A stretch of DNA of 10,695 bases from Clostridia bacterium (GTDB lineage Bacteria; Bacillota; Clostridia; Christensenellales; Borkfalkiaceae), in the NCBI GenBank assembly GCA_900766495.1, contig CAAFVM010000044.1, positions 1 to 10,695 on the forward strand, read 5' to 3'. Below, piece by piece: positions 1 through 6,408 of this stretch (position 1 is its first letter; the number at the start of each line of letters is the position of its first letter). The notes beneath the pieces are model-generated. The model worked only from the letters and a program-made list of their open reading frames with translations, did no database searches and was not told the origin of the DNA. The translations under genes were made by a program, and so were the position numbers.

Positions 1-252
1 GCGTTAAACTCCCATCAACGTACGGTCAAGTACGTTTTCGGTCGTTTGCCTTGGCTAAAACTAAATTTCTTCTCCGTAAAAACGCGTAGCGCCGTAAAGA
101 GCGTATTTTTGAATGATTTCAGACAAACGCGAACGAAATTGTATTGGATATACTATGAGCGAGCGGTTGTTTGAAAGCGACAAAAAGCCGCATTTACGGT
201 TGTTAGCGATAAGGAATGGAATGCCTAAACAAAAACTACAATTTTCTATATT
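1..252. other. Left-edge stretch with no supported gene
   Basis: No gene with a start codon and ribosome binding site is visible here. Two frames are nevertheless open. On the minus strand the ssb frame continues for 63 sense codons after its TAA (252 down to 64) before a TAG at 63-61, and its tail reads YALYGATRFYGEEI. On the plus strand, frame 1 is open from the window edge to a TGA at 172-174. A perfect 6-bp inverted repeat (ACGTAC, six bases, GTACGT) sits at 18-35 and is followed by four T on the plus strand, too few for a convincing terminator. It could be a decayed gene end, a dispersed repeat, or ordinary spacer; one window cannot tell. Confidence 0.5.
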
Positions 253-963
253 TTATATAATAATTCGGCAATTTTCATCAAGCTCGGTTTCGCCGTGCCC
301 GCCGCCCGTCAAACCGAAATCGGCGTTCATATCGAAGTCGTCGGCGCCGTCGTATGCGGCAAGTCTGCTGACCGAAACCTCGTAAGCGGTAAGAGTTTTG
401 CTTTCGGTTTCGCTTATTTTCTTCACGTATTCGCGGCTTTGAATGCGTCCCGTAAGCGCGATTTTTTCGCCTACCGATAAATTTTTAACAAAGCGCGCGT
501 TCCTGCCCCACGCTATGCAAGGAATGTAATCGGACTTGTTGTAAGCCCTGTTCACGGCAAGCAAAATATCGGCTATTTCGCGGTTGAACGGCGTGGTTCT
601 GTAAACAGTGGGCTTGCAGATATACCCCGACAACGCCACGCTGTTAGGCACGCGCAGGCTTTCGTCGTCAAGAATTTCCCGCACGAAAACCGTAAGCATA
701 AGCTTGCTTTTTCCGTCGATTATTTTGTTGTAACTGCGGAACTGCCCGGTAGCGCAAATTTCTGAACCTACTTCGAGTTTTTTCGCCTCTGTAAGCCTTT
801 CGGAAACGGTTACCGGAATAATATCGGTTTGCCCCGACAGCCTTTTTACCCCCACTTTAAGCTCGTAAAAGCCCTCGCCGTAAACCTCGTGCGAAAACGC
901 GGCTTTGGTAAGGATTTCCCCGCATACGCAGGCTTTGTTGTTGACTTTTTCAACGTAATTCAT
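253..963 (-). CDS. ssb: Single-stranded DNA-binding protein, two OB folds (clostridial type)
   Basis: This 236-residue protein appears to contain two consecutive OB folds. The first spans about residues 9-98 (FSHEVYGEGFYELKV, then VGSEICATGQFRSYNK). The second spans about 108-202 (YRTTPFNREIADILLAVNR, then IPCIAWGRNARF and TGRIQSREYVKK). The second half carries the SSB/PriB-like signature, and this duplicated layout is familiar from clostridial SSB-like proteins. It is expected to coat single-stranded DNA during replication or repair. The tail after residue 203 is acidic and glycine-rich but ends CRIII, without the DDDIPF-like tip that recruits partners in canonical SSB, so it is probably an accessory SSB rather than the main replication one. 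The ATG at 963 has GGAGG seven bases upstream. It follows the deacetylase gene on the same strand with a 132-nt gap. The family is confident; the cellular role is inferred. Confidence 0.82.
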   Translation of the reverse strand: MNYVEKVNNKACVCGEILTKAAFSHEVYGEGFYELKVGVKRLSGQTDIIPVTVSERLTEAKKLEVGSEICATGQFRSYNKIIDGKSKLMLTVFVREILDDESLRVPNSVALSGYICKPTVYRTTPFNREIADILLAVNRAYNKSDYIPCIAWGRNARFVKNLSVGEKIALTGRIQSREYVKKISETESKTLTAYEVSVSRLAAYDGADDFDMNADFGLTGGGHGETELDENCRIII

Positions 964-1063
964 ATTATTTCCTCCACTGCACTCCCTCTTTTTTTTCGTG
1001 CAAGTTTTTCCTTTTTTATTATTGCGCCCGGCGGTAAGCTTGGCGGCGCAAACTTTTTATGCA

Positions 1064-1082
1064 GTTGCCGCATACCGGCAAC
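1064..1082 (-). other. Hairpin between the deacetylase gene and ssb
   Basis: A perfect 7-bp inverted repeat (GTTGCCG, five bases, CGGCAAC) lies 13 nt past the deacetylase stop codon. No U-tract follows on the minus strand, so it is a poor intrinsic terminator. It may instead stabilise the 3' end of the transcript or mark a processing site. Readthrough into ssb remains possible. Confidence 0.4.
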
Positions 1083-1095
1083 CGCGAATTATCGG

Positions 1096-1872
1096 TTAAG
1101 AATTTTTCGCTTTTACCTGCGTGCCGTCGCGCTCGATTTTATAATCGTCTTTATATATAAGTTCGCTTACAGGAACGAATTTATACCCCTCGGCTTTAAG
1201 AGTGGCAAAAATTACGGGCAGACTTTCCGCCGTATGTTTGCCGTTGTTGTGGCATAAAATTATTGAACCGCTTTTCACCCGAGAAACAACTCTTTTCGCA
1301 ATGTCGCTTGCAGAAAGGTCTTTCCAGTCTAAACTGTCGACGTCCCATTGTATGGTGTAAAGCCCGAGCGACGATGCCGTTTCTATTAAAAGGTCGTCGT
1401 AATCGCCGTACGGCGGGCGGAACAGTATGGGCTTTTTCCCGCTTATTTCTTCTATTTTACCGCAGGAATATTCAAGTTCTTCAATTATTTTTTCTTTTGA
1501 AAGTTTGCTCATATACGAATGAGTTTGGCTGTGAGTTCCCATTTCATGCCCGCGCGATATTATTTCTTTAACGTCGTCGGGATATTTTTCAACCCAGAAC
1601 GAAACCGCGAAAAAGGTGCATTTCACGCCGTATTCGTCCATGTAATCGAGTAATTTTTTAGTATATTCGTTGCCCCAGGCGCAGTCGAACGAGATTGAAA
1701 TTGTTTTGTCTTCCCTGCCCACGCGATAAACGGGCAACTTTCGGTTAGACGTGTTTGCGCAAAGCGCGCTTAAATCGTCCTTGCTCGCCGCGCCTAAAAA
1801 ACACAAACAGATTGCCGCAATTGCAAATATAAGCGCGGGGATTCTCTTTTTTAAATTAAAACTTTTCTTCAT
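1096..1872 (-). CDS. PdaB-like polysaccharide deacetylase (NodB homology domain)
   Basis: This 258-residue protein begins with a basic stretch and a hydrophobic segment (about residues 10-29), consistent with a signal peptide or membrane anchor that places the enzyme outside the membrane. The NodB-fold carbohydrate esterase 4 domain follows at about 56-240. Visible motifs are SFDCAWG (61-67), the metal-binding HSQTH (114-118), RPPYG (152-156), WDVDSLDW (176-183) and LCHNN (207-210). Motif 1 keeps the first Asp (D63), but the second Asp of the usual TFDDG is Cys (C64). This variant resembles the sporulation-associated PdaB group. Family members remove N-acetyl groups from peptidoglycan or related glycans; whether this variant is active is open. 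ATG at 1872 has GAGG four bases upstream, slightly close. It lies just beyond the left repeat array and is probably transcribed separately from the large operon. A role in spore cortex or cell wall is an inference. Confidence 0.85.
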   Translation of the reverse strand: MKKSFNLKKRIPALIFAIAAICLCFLGAASKDDLSALCANTSNRKLPVYRVGREDKTISISFDCAWGNEYTKKLLDYMDEYGVKCTFFAVSFWVEKYPDDVKEIISRGHEMGTHSQTHSYMSKLSKEKIIEELEYSCGKIEEISGKKPILFRPPYGDYDDLLIETASSLGLYTIQWDVDSLDWKDLSASDIAKRVVSRVKSGSIILCHNNGKHTAESLPVIFATLKAEGYKFVPVSELIYKDDYKIERDGTQVKAKNS

Positions 1873-2082
1873 TATACCTCGTTTAAAAGCAAAAATTTTA
1901 ACGCTCTCGGGCGAATTTTGCGTTATACGGTCGATTGTTTTTCGCCATAGCCGCTTTTCCGCCCGTCTTTATTAAATATATATTTTCCCGCACAAGTTTA
2001 TATACGTTGTTTTTTTTATTTTTTTGTAAGAGGTTTAGTTCAGAATGACGGTATAGTTGTGAATAAGCCGCCGCGTTCGTCT

Positions 2083-2116
2083 CCACGAGATTCCTCGGCT
2101 TCGCTCGGAATGACAG
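2083..2116 (+). repeat. A-type hairpin repeat, copy 1
   Basis: The sequence has an ATTCC stem arm (2090-2094) and its complement GGAAT (2107-2111) around a TTCG-containing core, preceded by CCACGAG and followed by GACAG. It matches the copies at 2214-2248 and 10525-10559. Confidence 0.85.
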
Positions 2117-2213
2117 CGAGGTGGTTTGTAAAAAAAAACGCAACCTTACCCCTCGCGGATAAAAAACTTAAACAATAGCAATACCGTGCCGCGGGGAAGA
2201 AGAAAGAACCGTT

Positions 2214-2248
2214 TCCACGAGATTCCTCGACTTCGCTCGGAATTACAG
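2214..2248 (+). repeat. A-type hairpin repeat, copy 2
   Basis: ATTCC (2222-2226) pairs with GGAAT (2239-2243). Extended to 2188, its complement aligns without gaps to 10525-10584 on the plus strand, with six differences in 60 bases counted by hand. It therefore forms one arm of a long inverted repeat bracketing the operon. Confidence 0.85.
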
Positions 2249-2300
2249 AGTATGTTGAAAAACACCTCGTTGAAAACGATAAAACGGCGTTGCGTACAAT

Positions 2301-2328
2301 AAAAAAAGCGGGCGACCACCGGTCGCCC
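2301..2328 (-). terminator. GC hairpin followed by U-tract in the left array
   Basis: On the minus strand GGGCGACC, a three-base loop and GGTCGCCC form an 8-bp stem (2328-2310), followed by GC and seven T (2307-2301). This fits an intrinsic terminator, and it could back up the udk terminator. The hairpin may equally be a dispersed repeat unit that happens to abut an A-run; no gene ends directly before it. Confidence 0.5.
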
Positions 2329-2380
2329 CTACAGAAAACAATTACACAAGATTATTTTTTTCACTCACGCCCTTTGTTTT

Positions 2381-2418
2381 CTGTCATGTTGAGCAAGCGA
2401 AGCGCCGCCGAAACATCT
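2381..2418 (+). repeat. B-type hairpin repeat, copy 1
   Basis: ATGTT (2386-2390) pairs with AACAT (2412-2416) around GAGCAAGCGAAGCGCCG, preceded by CTGTC. It is the inverse orientation of the copies at 10479-10518 and 10656-10695, with one change in the core. Confidence 0.85.
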
Positions 2419-2493
2419 AGGCGCAGCGCATGTTTGATTATAAAGAAACTTAACCCTCGCGGCACAATTTTTAAATAACAGAAAATACCCCAT

Positions 2494-2528
2494 CGCGGGG
2501 AATTAGAAAAATCCGCGGGGAATTAGAA
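2494..2528 (-). repeat. Tandem 20-nt motif TTCTAATTCCCCGCG (left pair)
   Basis: The complement carries TTCTAATTCCCCGCG at 2528-2514 and again at 2508-2494, exactly 20 nt apart. The pair at 10371-10405 on the plus strand has the same spacing. The first copy directly follows the T-run of the udk terminator. Confidence 0.85.
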
Positions 2529-2530
2529 AG

Positions 2531-2563
2531 AAAAAAAAAGCGAGTAGAAATAAAACTACTCGC
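2531..2563 (-). terminator. Intrinsic terminator of the ylxM-udk operon
   Basis: A perfect 8-bp stem (GCGAGTAG at 2563-2556, CTACTCGC at 2547-2540) with an 8-nt loop is followed by nine consecutive T (2539-2531). It begins 31 nt after the udk stop codon. This is a textbook rho-independent terminator on the minus strand and marks the end of the long operon. Confidence 0.93.
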
Positions 2564-2594
2564 CGAATATAAAAAATTTCGGGCGACAAAAAGC

Positions 2595-3221
2595 TTATCG
2601 CGATATTTTTTTCAAAACCGAATTAACAATCATTTCGTAAGCCACGTCGTTCTGCCCGCCCTCGGGAACAATCACGTCGGCAAGGCGTTTGGTCGGCTCG
2701 ATATACTTTTCGTGCATGGGCTTAACCGTGTTCAGATACTGCGAAACCACCGAATCGATACTTCTGCCGCGCTCGGAAACGTCGCGCACAAGGCGGCGCA
2801 GAATACGCACGTCGGCGTCGGTATCCACAAAAATTTTCATATCGAGCAAATTCACTATTTCCGGAAAATCGAAAAGCAAAATGCCCTCGATGATTATTAC
2901 CCTTTTGCTTTCGGCGTAAACGGTTTCGTCGGCGCGCAAATGGCGGGTAAAATCGTATGTCGGGTAAACGATAGGCTCGCCGCGTTTAAGCGCTTTAAGG
3001 TGCGAAACCAAAAGCTCGCCGTCGAACGCGCTCGGACAATCGTAATTAAGCTTGCAACGCTCCTCGTAAGGCATTTCTTTATGGTCTTTGTAATAACAAT
3101 CCATATTAAGCAGCAATGCGTCGCCGCCAAGAGCGTCGTAAATGCGCCGCGCGAGCGTGGTTTTTCCGCTGCCCGTGCCGCCGCATACGCCAATCATAAT
3201 CCGTTTTTCTTCAGCTCCCAT
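2595..3221 (-). CDS. udk: Uridine kinase
   Basis: The 208-residue product phosphorylates uridine and cytidine to UMP and CMP with ATP or GTP in pyrimidine salvage, in the cytoplasm. The P-loop GVCGGTGSGKTT lies at residues 11-22, followed by NMDCYYKD (39-46) with the catalytic-site Asp, the nucleoside-binding YDFTRHLR (89-96), IIEGIL (110-115), and an arginine-rich lid (RILRRLVRDVSERGRS, about 129-144). The length matches the family. I chose the ATG at 3221 because GAGG lies seven bases upstream and residue 6 onward matches the usual N-terminus. A longer frame reaching 3296 would overlap the upstream methyltransferase gene by 50 nt. It is the last gene of the operon, 25 nt after the methyltransferase and just before a strong terminator. 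Phosphoribulokinase relatives share the fold, but the uridine kinase motifs fit well. Confidence 0.95.
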   Translation of the reverse strand: MGAEEKRIMIGVCGGTGSGKTTLARRIYDALGGDALLLNMDCYYKDHKEMPYEERCKLNYDCPSAFDGELLVSHLKALKRGEPIVYPTYDFTRHLRADETVYAESKRVIIIEGILLFDFPEIVNLLDMKIFVDTDADVRILRRLVRDVSERGRSIDSVVSQYLNTVKPMHEKYIEPTKRLADVIVPEGGQNDVAYEMIVNSVLKKISR

Positions 3222-3246
3222 AACCTTACCTCTTTTTAGGTTGTTT

Positions 3247-4392
3247 TTAAAAGTTTGCGCTTTCGCCCTTTTCCTTTTTAGGCGGAGGGTTTCCAAGCTC
3301 GGCGTAAACGCAGCATTCTATAGAACCGTTGTAAATCTTCCTCTTTTTATCGGCTTTTTTGCCGAAAAGTTTTTCAAAATTCTTCGCCGGAGTAATTGTG
3401 TAAGCCGACCACTCGGGAAGCGAACGCACCATTTTTCCGTAGTCTTTCAAAAGCTTTTCAACCTCTTTCACGTCGGAAAGCCGCTCGCCGTAAGGCGGGT
3501 TGGTTATTATTACCCCGTATGGGTGCGACGACGAAAAATCGCGCATATCGGCTTTTTGAAAATGAATAAAGTCGGCTACGCCCGCAAGTTCGGCGTGCTT
3601 TGCGGCAAGTTTTAATTGCTTTTCGTCAATATCGAACGCGGAAACGCGCAGTTTTAAATCTTTAACCGCCGAAAACGCCTGTTTTTTAAGCGGTTCGAAC
3701 GCGCCCGAATCAAATTTTTGCCAGTGCAAAAAATCAAAATCGCGGTTACCGCCCGACGGTATGCCCAAAGCGTAGCGGCAAGCCTCTATAGCGATTGTTC
3801 CGCTGCCGCAAAACGGGTCGGCAAACGGGCGCGACGGGTTCCACACCGAAAGTTCGATTATGGCGCTTGCAAGCGTTTCTTTAAGCGGAGCCTCGCCCAC
3901 CAGCGCGCGGTAACCCCGCCTATGCAAGCCCGCGCCCGACGTATCGAGCGACGCGGTAACCATATCGCGCAGAACCGAAATTTCTATTTTGTAACGCTCG
4001 CCGTTTTCGGCAAGTTTGCTTTTATAAACCCGCGAAAGCCGTTCGCAAATCGCCTTTTTCGTAATGCTTTGCGTAACCGAAACCGCGTGCAGTTTGCTTT
4101 CAACGCACTTTGCCGAAACGTCGATTTTTCCGTCTTCCGAAATATATTTTTCCCATTCGATTTGCTTTATTCCGTCGAAAAGTTCGTCGAAAGTTTCGGC
4201 TTTAAAGCAAGCAAGTTCTATGTAAACTCTGTTCGCGGCGCGGAGCAGTAAATTGCATTTGCAAACGTCTTCTTCGGCGCCCTCGAACGATATTCGCCCG
4301 CCTATTGCGGGCAAATCGCCGTAACCTAAAAAACGCAGCTCGCGTTTAACCGCAAGTTCGCAACCCGCGGCGCACGATACGCTTATTTTCAT
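3247..4392 (-). CDS. rlmL: THUMP-domain class I SAM-dependent RNA methyltransferase (RlmL/YpsC type)
   Basis: This 381-residue protein has an N-terminal ferredoxin-like and THUMP RNA-binding region (about 1-155), the linker HRRGYR (157-162) typical of the RlmL N-terminal unit, and a Rossmann methyltransferase domain (about 165-365). SAM-binding DPFCGSGTIAIEA lies at 192-204, the acidic motif FDID at 253-256, and the catalytic NPPYGERL at 298-305, the sequence used by N2-guanine or N6-adenine RNA methyltransferases. Homologues methylate a guanine in 23S rRNA (m2G2445 in E. coli numbering). The RlmK half found fused in E. coli is absent here, as in Firmicutes YpsC. The last 15 residues are lysine- and proline-rich. 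ATG at 4392 has AAAGG seven bases upstream. It sits between yraN and udk in the operon. The family is secure; the exact target nucleotide is inferred. Confidence 0.88.
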   Translation of the reverse strand: MKISVSCAAGCELAVKRELRFLGYGDLPAIGGRISFEGAEEDVCKCNLLLRAANRVYIELACFKAETFDELFDGIKQIEWEKYISEDGKIDVSAKCVESKLHAVSVTQSITKKAICERLSRVYKSKLAENGERYKIEISVLRDMVTASLDTSGAGLHRRGYRALVGEAPLKETLASAIIELSVWNPSRPFADPFCGSGTIAIEACRYALGIPSGGNRDFDFLHWQKFDSGAFEPLKKQAFSAVKDLKLRVSAFDIDEKQLKLAAKHAELAGVADFIHFQKADMRDFSSSHPYGVIITNPPYGERLSDVKEVEKLLKDYGKMVRSLPEWSAYTITPAKNFEKLFGKKADKKRKIYNGSIECCVYAELGNPPPKKEKGESANF

Positions 4393-4433
4393 AATTTAAC
4401 CTTTACGCGGCTTAAAACTCCGCTTTTTACGCC

Positions 4434-4805
4434 TTATTCGCAATAAAAGGCGTTCTCGATGTAATTTATTTGGTCGTTTAAAATTTCGCACACGTCGAAA
4501 CGTACGTTTTTTTCGCGATACTGCGGGTTTACAAGCAAAAAATATTCAGCCGTCTTAATATATTTTTCCTGTTTTTTCCGCCCCACCGCGTCGGCGGGTC
4601 TGCCGTAAAGTTCGGACGTGCGCGTTTTCACCTCTACGAACACGAGAAAATCCTTATTTTCGGCAATAATATCCGCTTCCGAAAATTTCGTGCGATAGTT
4701 GGTTTCTACGATTTTATAGCCGTGCTTTTTCAAATATTTTGCGGCTAATCGTTCCCCTTTTCCGCCCAGAAGTTTTTTATAAAACTGCGTCTGTGTATTT
4801 TGCAA
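4434..4805 (-). CDS. YraN family protein (UPF0102), TTG start
   Basis: The 123-residue product belongs to a small conserved family with a restriction-endonuclease-like fold and no settled function, commonly encoded next to rnhB. Visible hallmarks are GKGERLAAKYLKKHGY (residues 15-30), EADIIA (43-48, in place of the usual GEIDLIA), and FVEVKTR (56-62), which together supply the Asp, Glu and Lys of a PD-(D/E)xK-type site. The start is a TTG at 4805, since the frame has no ATG that preserves the domain. It is supported by a full AAGGAG eight bases upstream. Both the start and the first 61 nt lie inside the rnhB coding region, so translation is likely coupled. A nuclease role in recombination or Holliday junction processing has been suggested for the fold but is not established. 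Confidence 0.9.
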   Translation of the reverse strand: MQNTQTQFYKKLLGGKGERLAAKYLKKHGYKIVETNYRTKFSEADIIAENKDFLVFVEVKTRTSELYGRPADAVGRKKQEKYIKTAEYFLLVNPQYREKNVRFDVCEILNDQINYIENAFYCE

Positions 4806-5380
4806 GGTCCCGTCTCCTTAATGGCTTTTATATGCGCGGCAGTGCCGTACCCCTTATTTTTTTCAAACATATACGCGGGATATTCCTTGGCGTATTCGTC
4901 CATAAGCGCGTCACGGTAAACCTTTGCTATTATCGATGCGCAACCTATTGAATAACTTTTTGAGTCGCCCTTTATTATAGGCACGCATTTCGCGCCGTGA
5001 GTATCTATTTTAAGCGCGTCAACAAGCACCGCATCGGGCTTTGTTTCAAGCCCCGCAATGCACTGCGACATACACTTTTTAGTTGCTTCCAAAATATTTA
5101 TGCGGTCTATTTCGTCGGGTTCGACGCGACAAATGCAATAACAAACAGCCTTTTCTTTTATTATCGCGGCAAGTTTTTCGCGCTTTTTAGCCGAAACTTT
5201 CTTGCTGTCGTCAACGCCCTCTATTATGTCCTCGTCGTTAAGCGGCATTATAACCGCGGCGCACACCACGGGTCCCGCAAGCGGACCTCTGCCCACCTCG
5301 TCAATTCCCGCTATATATTTATCGCCGACTGCTAAAAGTTTCCTTTCGTAAACCAGTTTTTGTTCTTCTTTTTCGGTCAT
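4745..5380 (-). CDS. rnhB: Ribonuclease HII
   Basis: The 211-residue enzyme cleaves the RNA strand of RNA-DNA hybrids and initiates removal of single ribonucleotides from DNA. The four acidic residues expected for the metal site are visible: D27 and E28 in AGIDEVGRG, D121 in VLVDAL, and D139 in KGDSKSYSIGCASIIAKV. The tyrosine of KGYGT (Y178), used to recognise the RNA-DNA junction, is present, as is the basic HRRSF near the end. A short charged N-terminal extension (about 20 residues) precedes the core, as in many Firmicutes. ATG at 5380 has AAAGGA about seven bases upstream. It overlaps yraN by 61 nt and follows rbgA after 96 nt. Conserved pairing with rbgA and yraN strengthens the call. 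Confidence 0.96.
   Translation of the reverse strand: MTEKEEQKLVYERKLLAVGDKYIAGIDEVGRGPLAGPVVCAAVIMPLNDEDIIEGVDDSKKVSAKKREKLAAIIKEKAVCYCICRVEPDEIDRINILEATKKCMSQCIAGLETKPDAVLVDALKIDTHGAKCVPIIKGDSKSYSIGCASIIAKVYRDALMDEYAKEYPAYMFEKNKGYGTAAHIKAIKETGPCKIHRRSFIKNFWAEKGND
4814..4819 (-). promoter_or_regulatory. Shine-Dalgarno of yraN inside rnhB
   Basis: AAGGAG lies eight bases before the TTG start of yraN, entirely within rnhB codons for Ile-Lys-Glu. It decides the yraN start and implies translation initiation embedded in the upstream gene. Confidence 0.85.
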
Positions 5381-5476
5381 TCGCGTTTCCTTTTCGCCGT
5401 TTAACGCCCGCCGTTTTTACTTCGGCGGCATAATAATACGCAATAAACGGCACTATTTTAACAATCTTCGCGCAAA

Positions 5477-6325
5477 TTAATCGCGCGCTTCAAGGCAGAT
5501 TTTACCTATACGTGCTTTTCTGAAATCGTCTACAACGGCTTTACCGCCGCGGTCGTAGTCGTAATCGCCGCCGCGAATTAAAAACCCGCGTTTTTTGCAT
5601 ATTTCTTCGTAAATTTCAAGCGGCGTTTTGTCGGTTACGTCTACGCCGTATTTTGCGTTTATAATCTCGGGACAAATGTTTTTAAGCTCGCCTAAAAGCG
5701 ACAAACACAGCTCGCCGAAATCTATAAGCGCGTCGTTCAAACAGCCTATATAGGCAAGGTGCAACCCTAAATCGTTGTTTTCAAGCGACGGCGGCATTGT
5801 TCCCGGGGTATCTAAAAGCTCGAAGCCCTCGAGGCGCACCCATTGTTTGCCTCTTGTTACGCCGGCTTTATCGCCCGTTTGCGCGGCCTTTTTTCCGCAA
5901 AGGCAGTTTATAACCGTGGATTTGCCCGTATTAGGCACCCCCGCCACCATTGCGCGCAACACTTTATTAACGCCTTTTTGCTTGTTTCTTTCAATTTTTT
6001 CGGCGTTAAGTTCGCAAAAAGCCTTAAAAACGGCGCGGCAACCCTTGCTGTCGGTTCCCGTGCAGGCAACCGCCTTTTTGCCCTGCGCCTTGAATTTGGC
6101 AATCAGCTTGTCGCGGTCGCTTTCGGTAATCAAATCGCTTTTGTTAAGCAAATACAAAACAGGTTTGTTGCCGAATTTTTTTTCGAGCATGGGGTTTATG
6201 CAGGCAAACGGAGCGCGCGCGTCAAGCACGAATATAATTCCGTCAACCAGTTTTAAATTGTCCTCCATCATGCGCACGGCTTTCGTCATATGCCCGGGGA
6301 ACCATTGAATTTTTCTTAAGTCCAT
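5477..6325 (-). CDS. rbgA: Ribosome biogenesis GTPase RbgA (YlqF)
   Basis: This 282-residue GTPase acts late in assembly of the 50S subunit. The motifs occur in circularly permuted order, the family hallmark: G4 NKSD at 61-64, then the P-loop GVPNTGKS at 129-136, the switch threonine in GVTRGKQW (155-162), and G3 DTPG at 172-175. The N-terminal QWFPGHM contains the histidine (H12) implicated in catalysis in place of the usual glutamine. A helical RNA-binding domain follows after about 190. The ATG at 6325 is preferred: GAGG lies five bases upstream and the length fits B. subtilis RbgA closely. A longer frame from a TTG at 6358 adds 11 residues without a good ribosome binding site. It follows trmD after 83 nt, with no rplS between them. 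Confidence 0.96.
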   Translation of the reverse strand: MDLRKIQWFPGHMTKAVRMMEDNLKLVDGIIFVLDARAPFACINPMLEKKFGNKPVLYLLNKSDLITESDRDKLIAKFKAQGKKAVACTGTDSKGCRAVFKAFCELNAEKIERNKQKGVNKVLRAMVAGVPNTGKSTVINCLCGKKAAQTGDKAGVTRGKQWVRLEGFELLDTPGTMPPSLENNDLGLHLAYIGCLNDALIDFGELCLSLLGELKNICPEIINAKYGVDVTDKTPLEIYEEICKKRGFLIRGGDYDYDRGGKAVVDDFRKARIGKICLEARD

Positions 6326-6408
6326 TTTTACCTCTGCCCTTTCGCAACCTGTGTGCAACCTTGCGTTTTTGCCGTAAAAGCCGGCAGCCTTTACGCGAAC
6401 AAAAACCG

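Larger units (their letters stand above)
2031..2530 (-). repeat. Left repeat array: mosaic of dispersed hairpin modules
   Basis: This roughly 500-nt stretch has no credible gene and is filled with short repeat modules that recur at the right edge in inverted orientation. Reading on the minus strand away from the udk terminator it contains two copies of TTCTAATTCCCCGCG 20 nt apart (2528-2494), a CCGCGAGGGTTAAGT module (about 2463-2449), a B hairpin (2418-2381), a GC hairpin (2328-2310), an A hairpin (2248-2214) joined to another CCCCGCGG...CCGCGAGGG module (2201-2149), and a second A hairpin (2116-2083). Short apparent reading frames here, such as 1898-2143 minus and 2290-2478 plus, are translations of the repeats. 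No transposase is present. The element class is unknown to me; REP-like or MITE-like are the nearest descriptions. Confidence 0.8.

Noticed and set aside
1964..2030. Promoter for the deacetylase gene
   Set aside because: The region is AT-rich, with candidates such as TTACAA, 19 nt, TATATA and TTGTGC, 15 nt, TAATAA, but neither has good boxes with good spacing, so no feature is reported.
1898..2143. 81-residue minus-strand frame
   Set aside because: Its first part is a translation of an A-type repeat (RAKPRNLVET), and it has no ribosome binding site or recognisable domain.
2290..2478. 62-residue plus-strand frame
   Set aside because: It runs through the GC hairpin and B-type repeat, without a ribosome binding site or homology that I recognise.
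3222..3296. Extended N-terminus for Udk
   Set aside because: It would overlap the methyltransferase gene and lacks a ribosome binding site; the ATG at 3221 has GAGG at good distance.
5381..5476. Internal promoter or terminator before rnhB
   Set aside because: A GCCGCC/GGCGG hairpin and a TATTAT are present, but there is no U-tract and no -35 box at an acceptable distance.
6326..6358. Extended N-terminus for RbgA from TTG
   Set aside because: The internal ATG has a better ribosome binding site and gives the family length.
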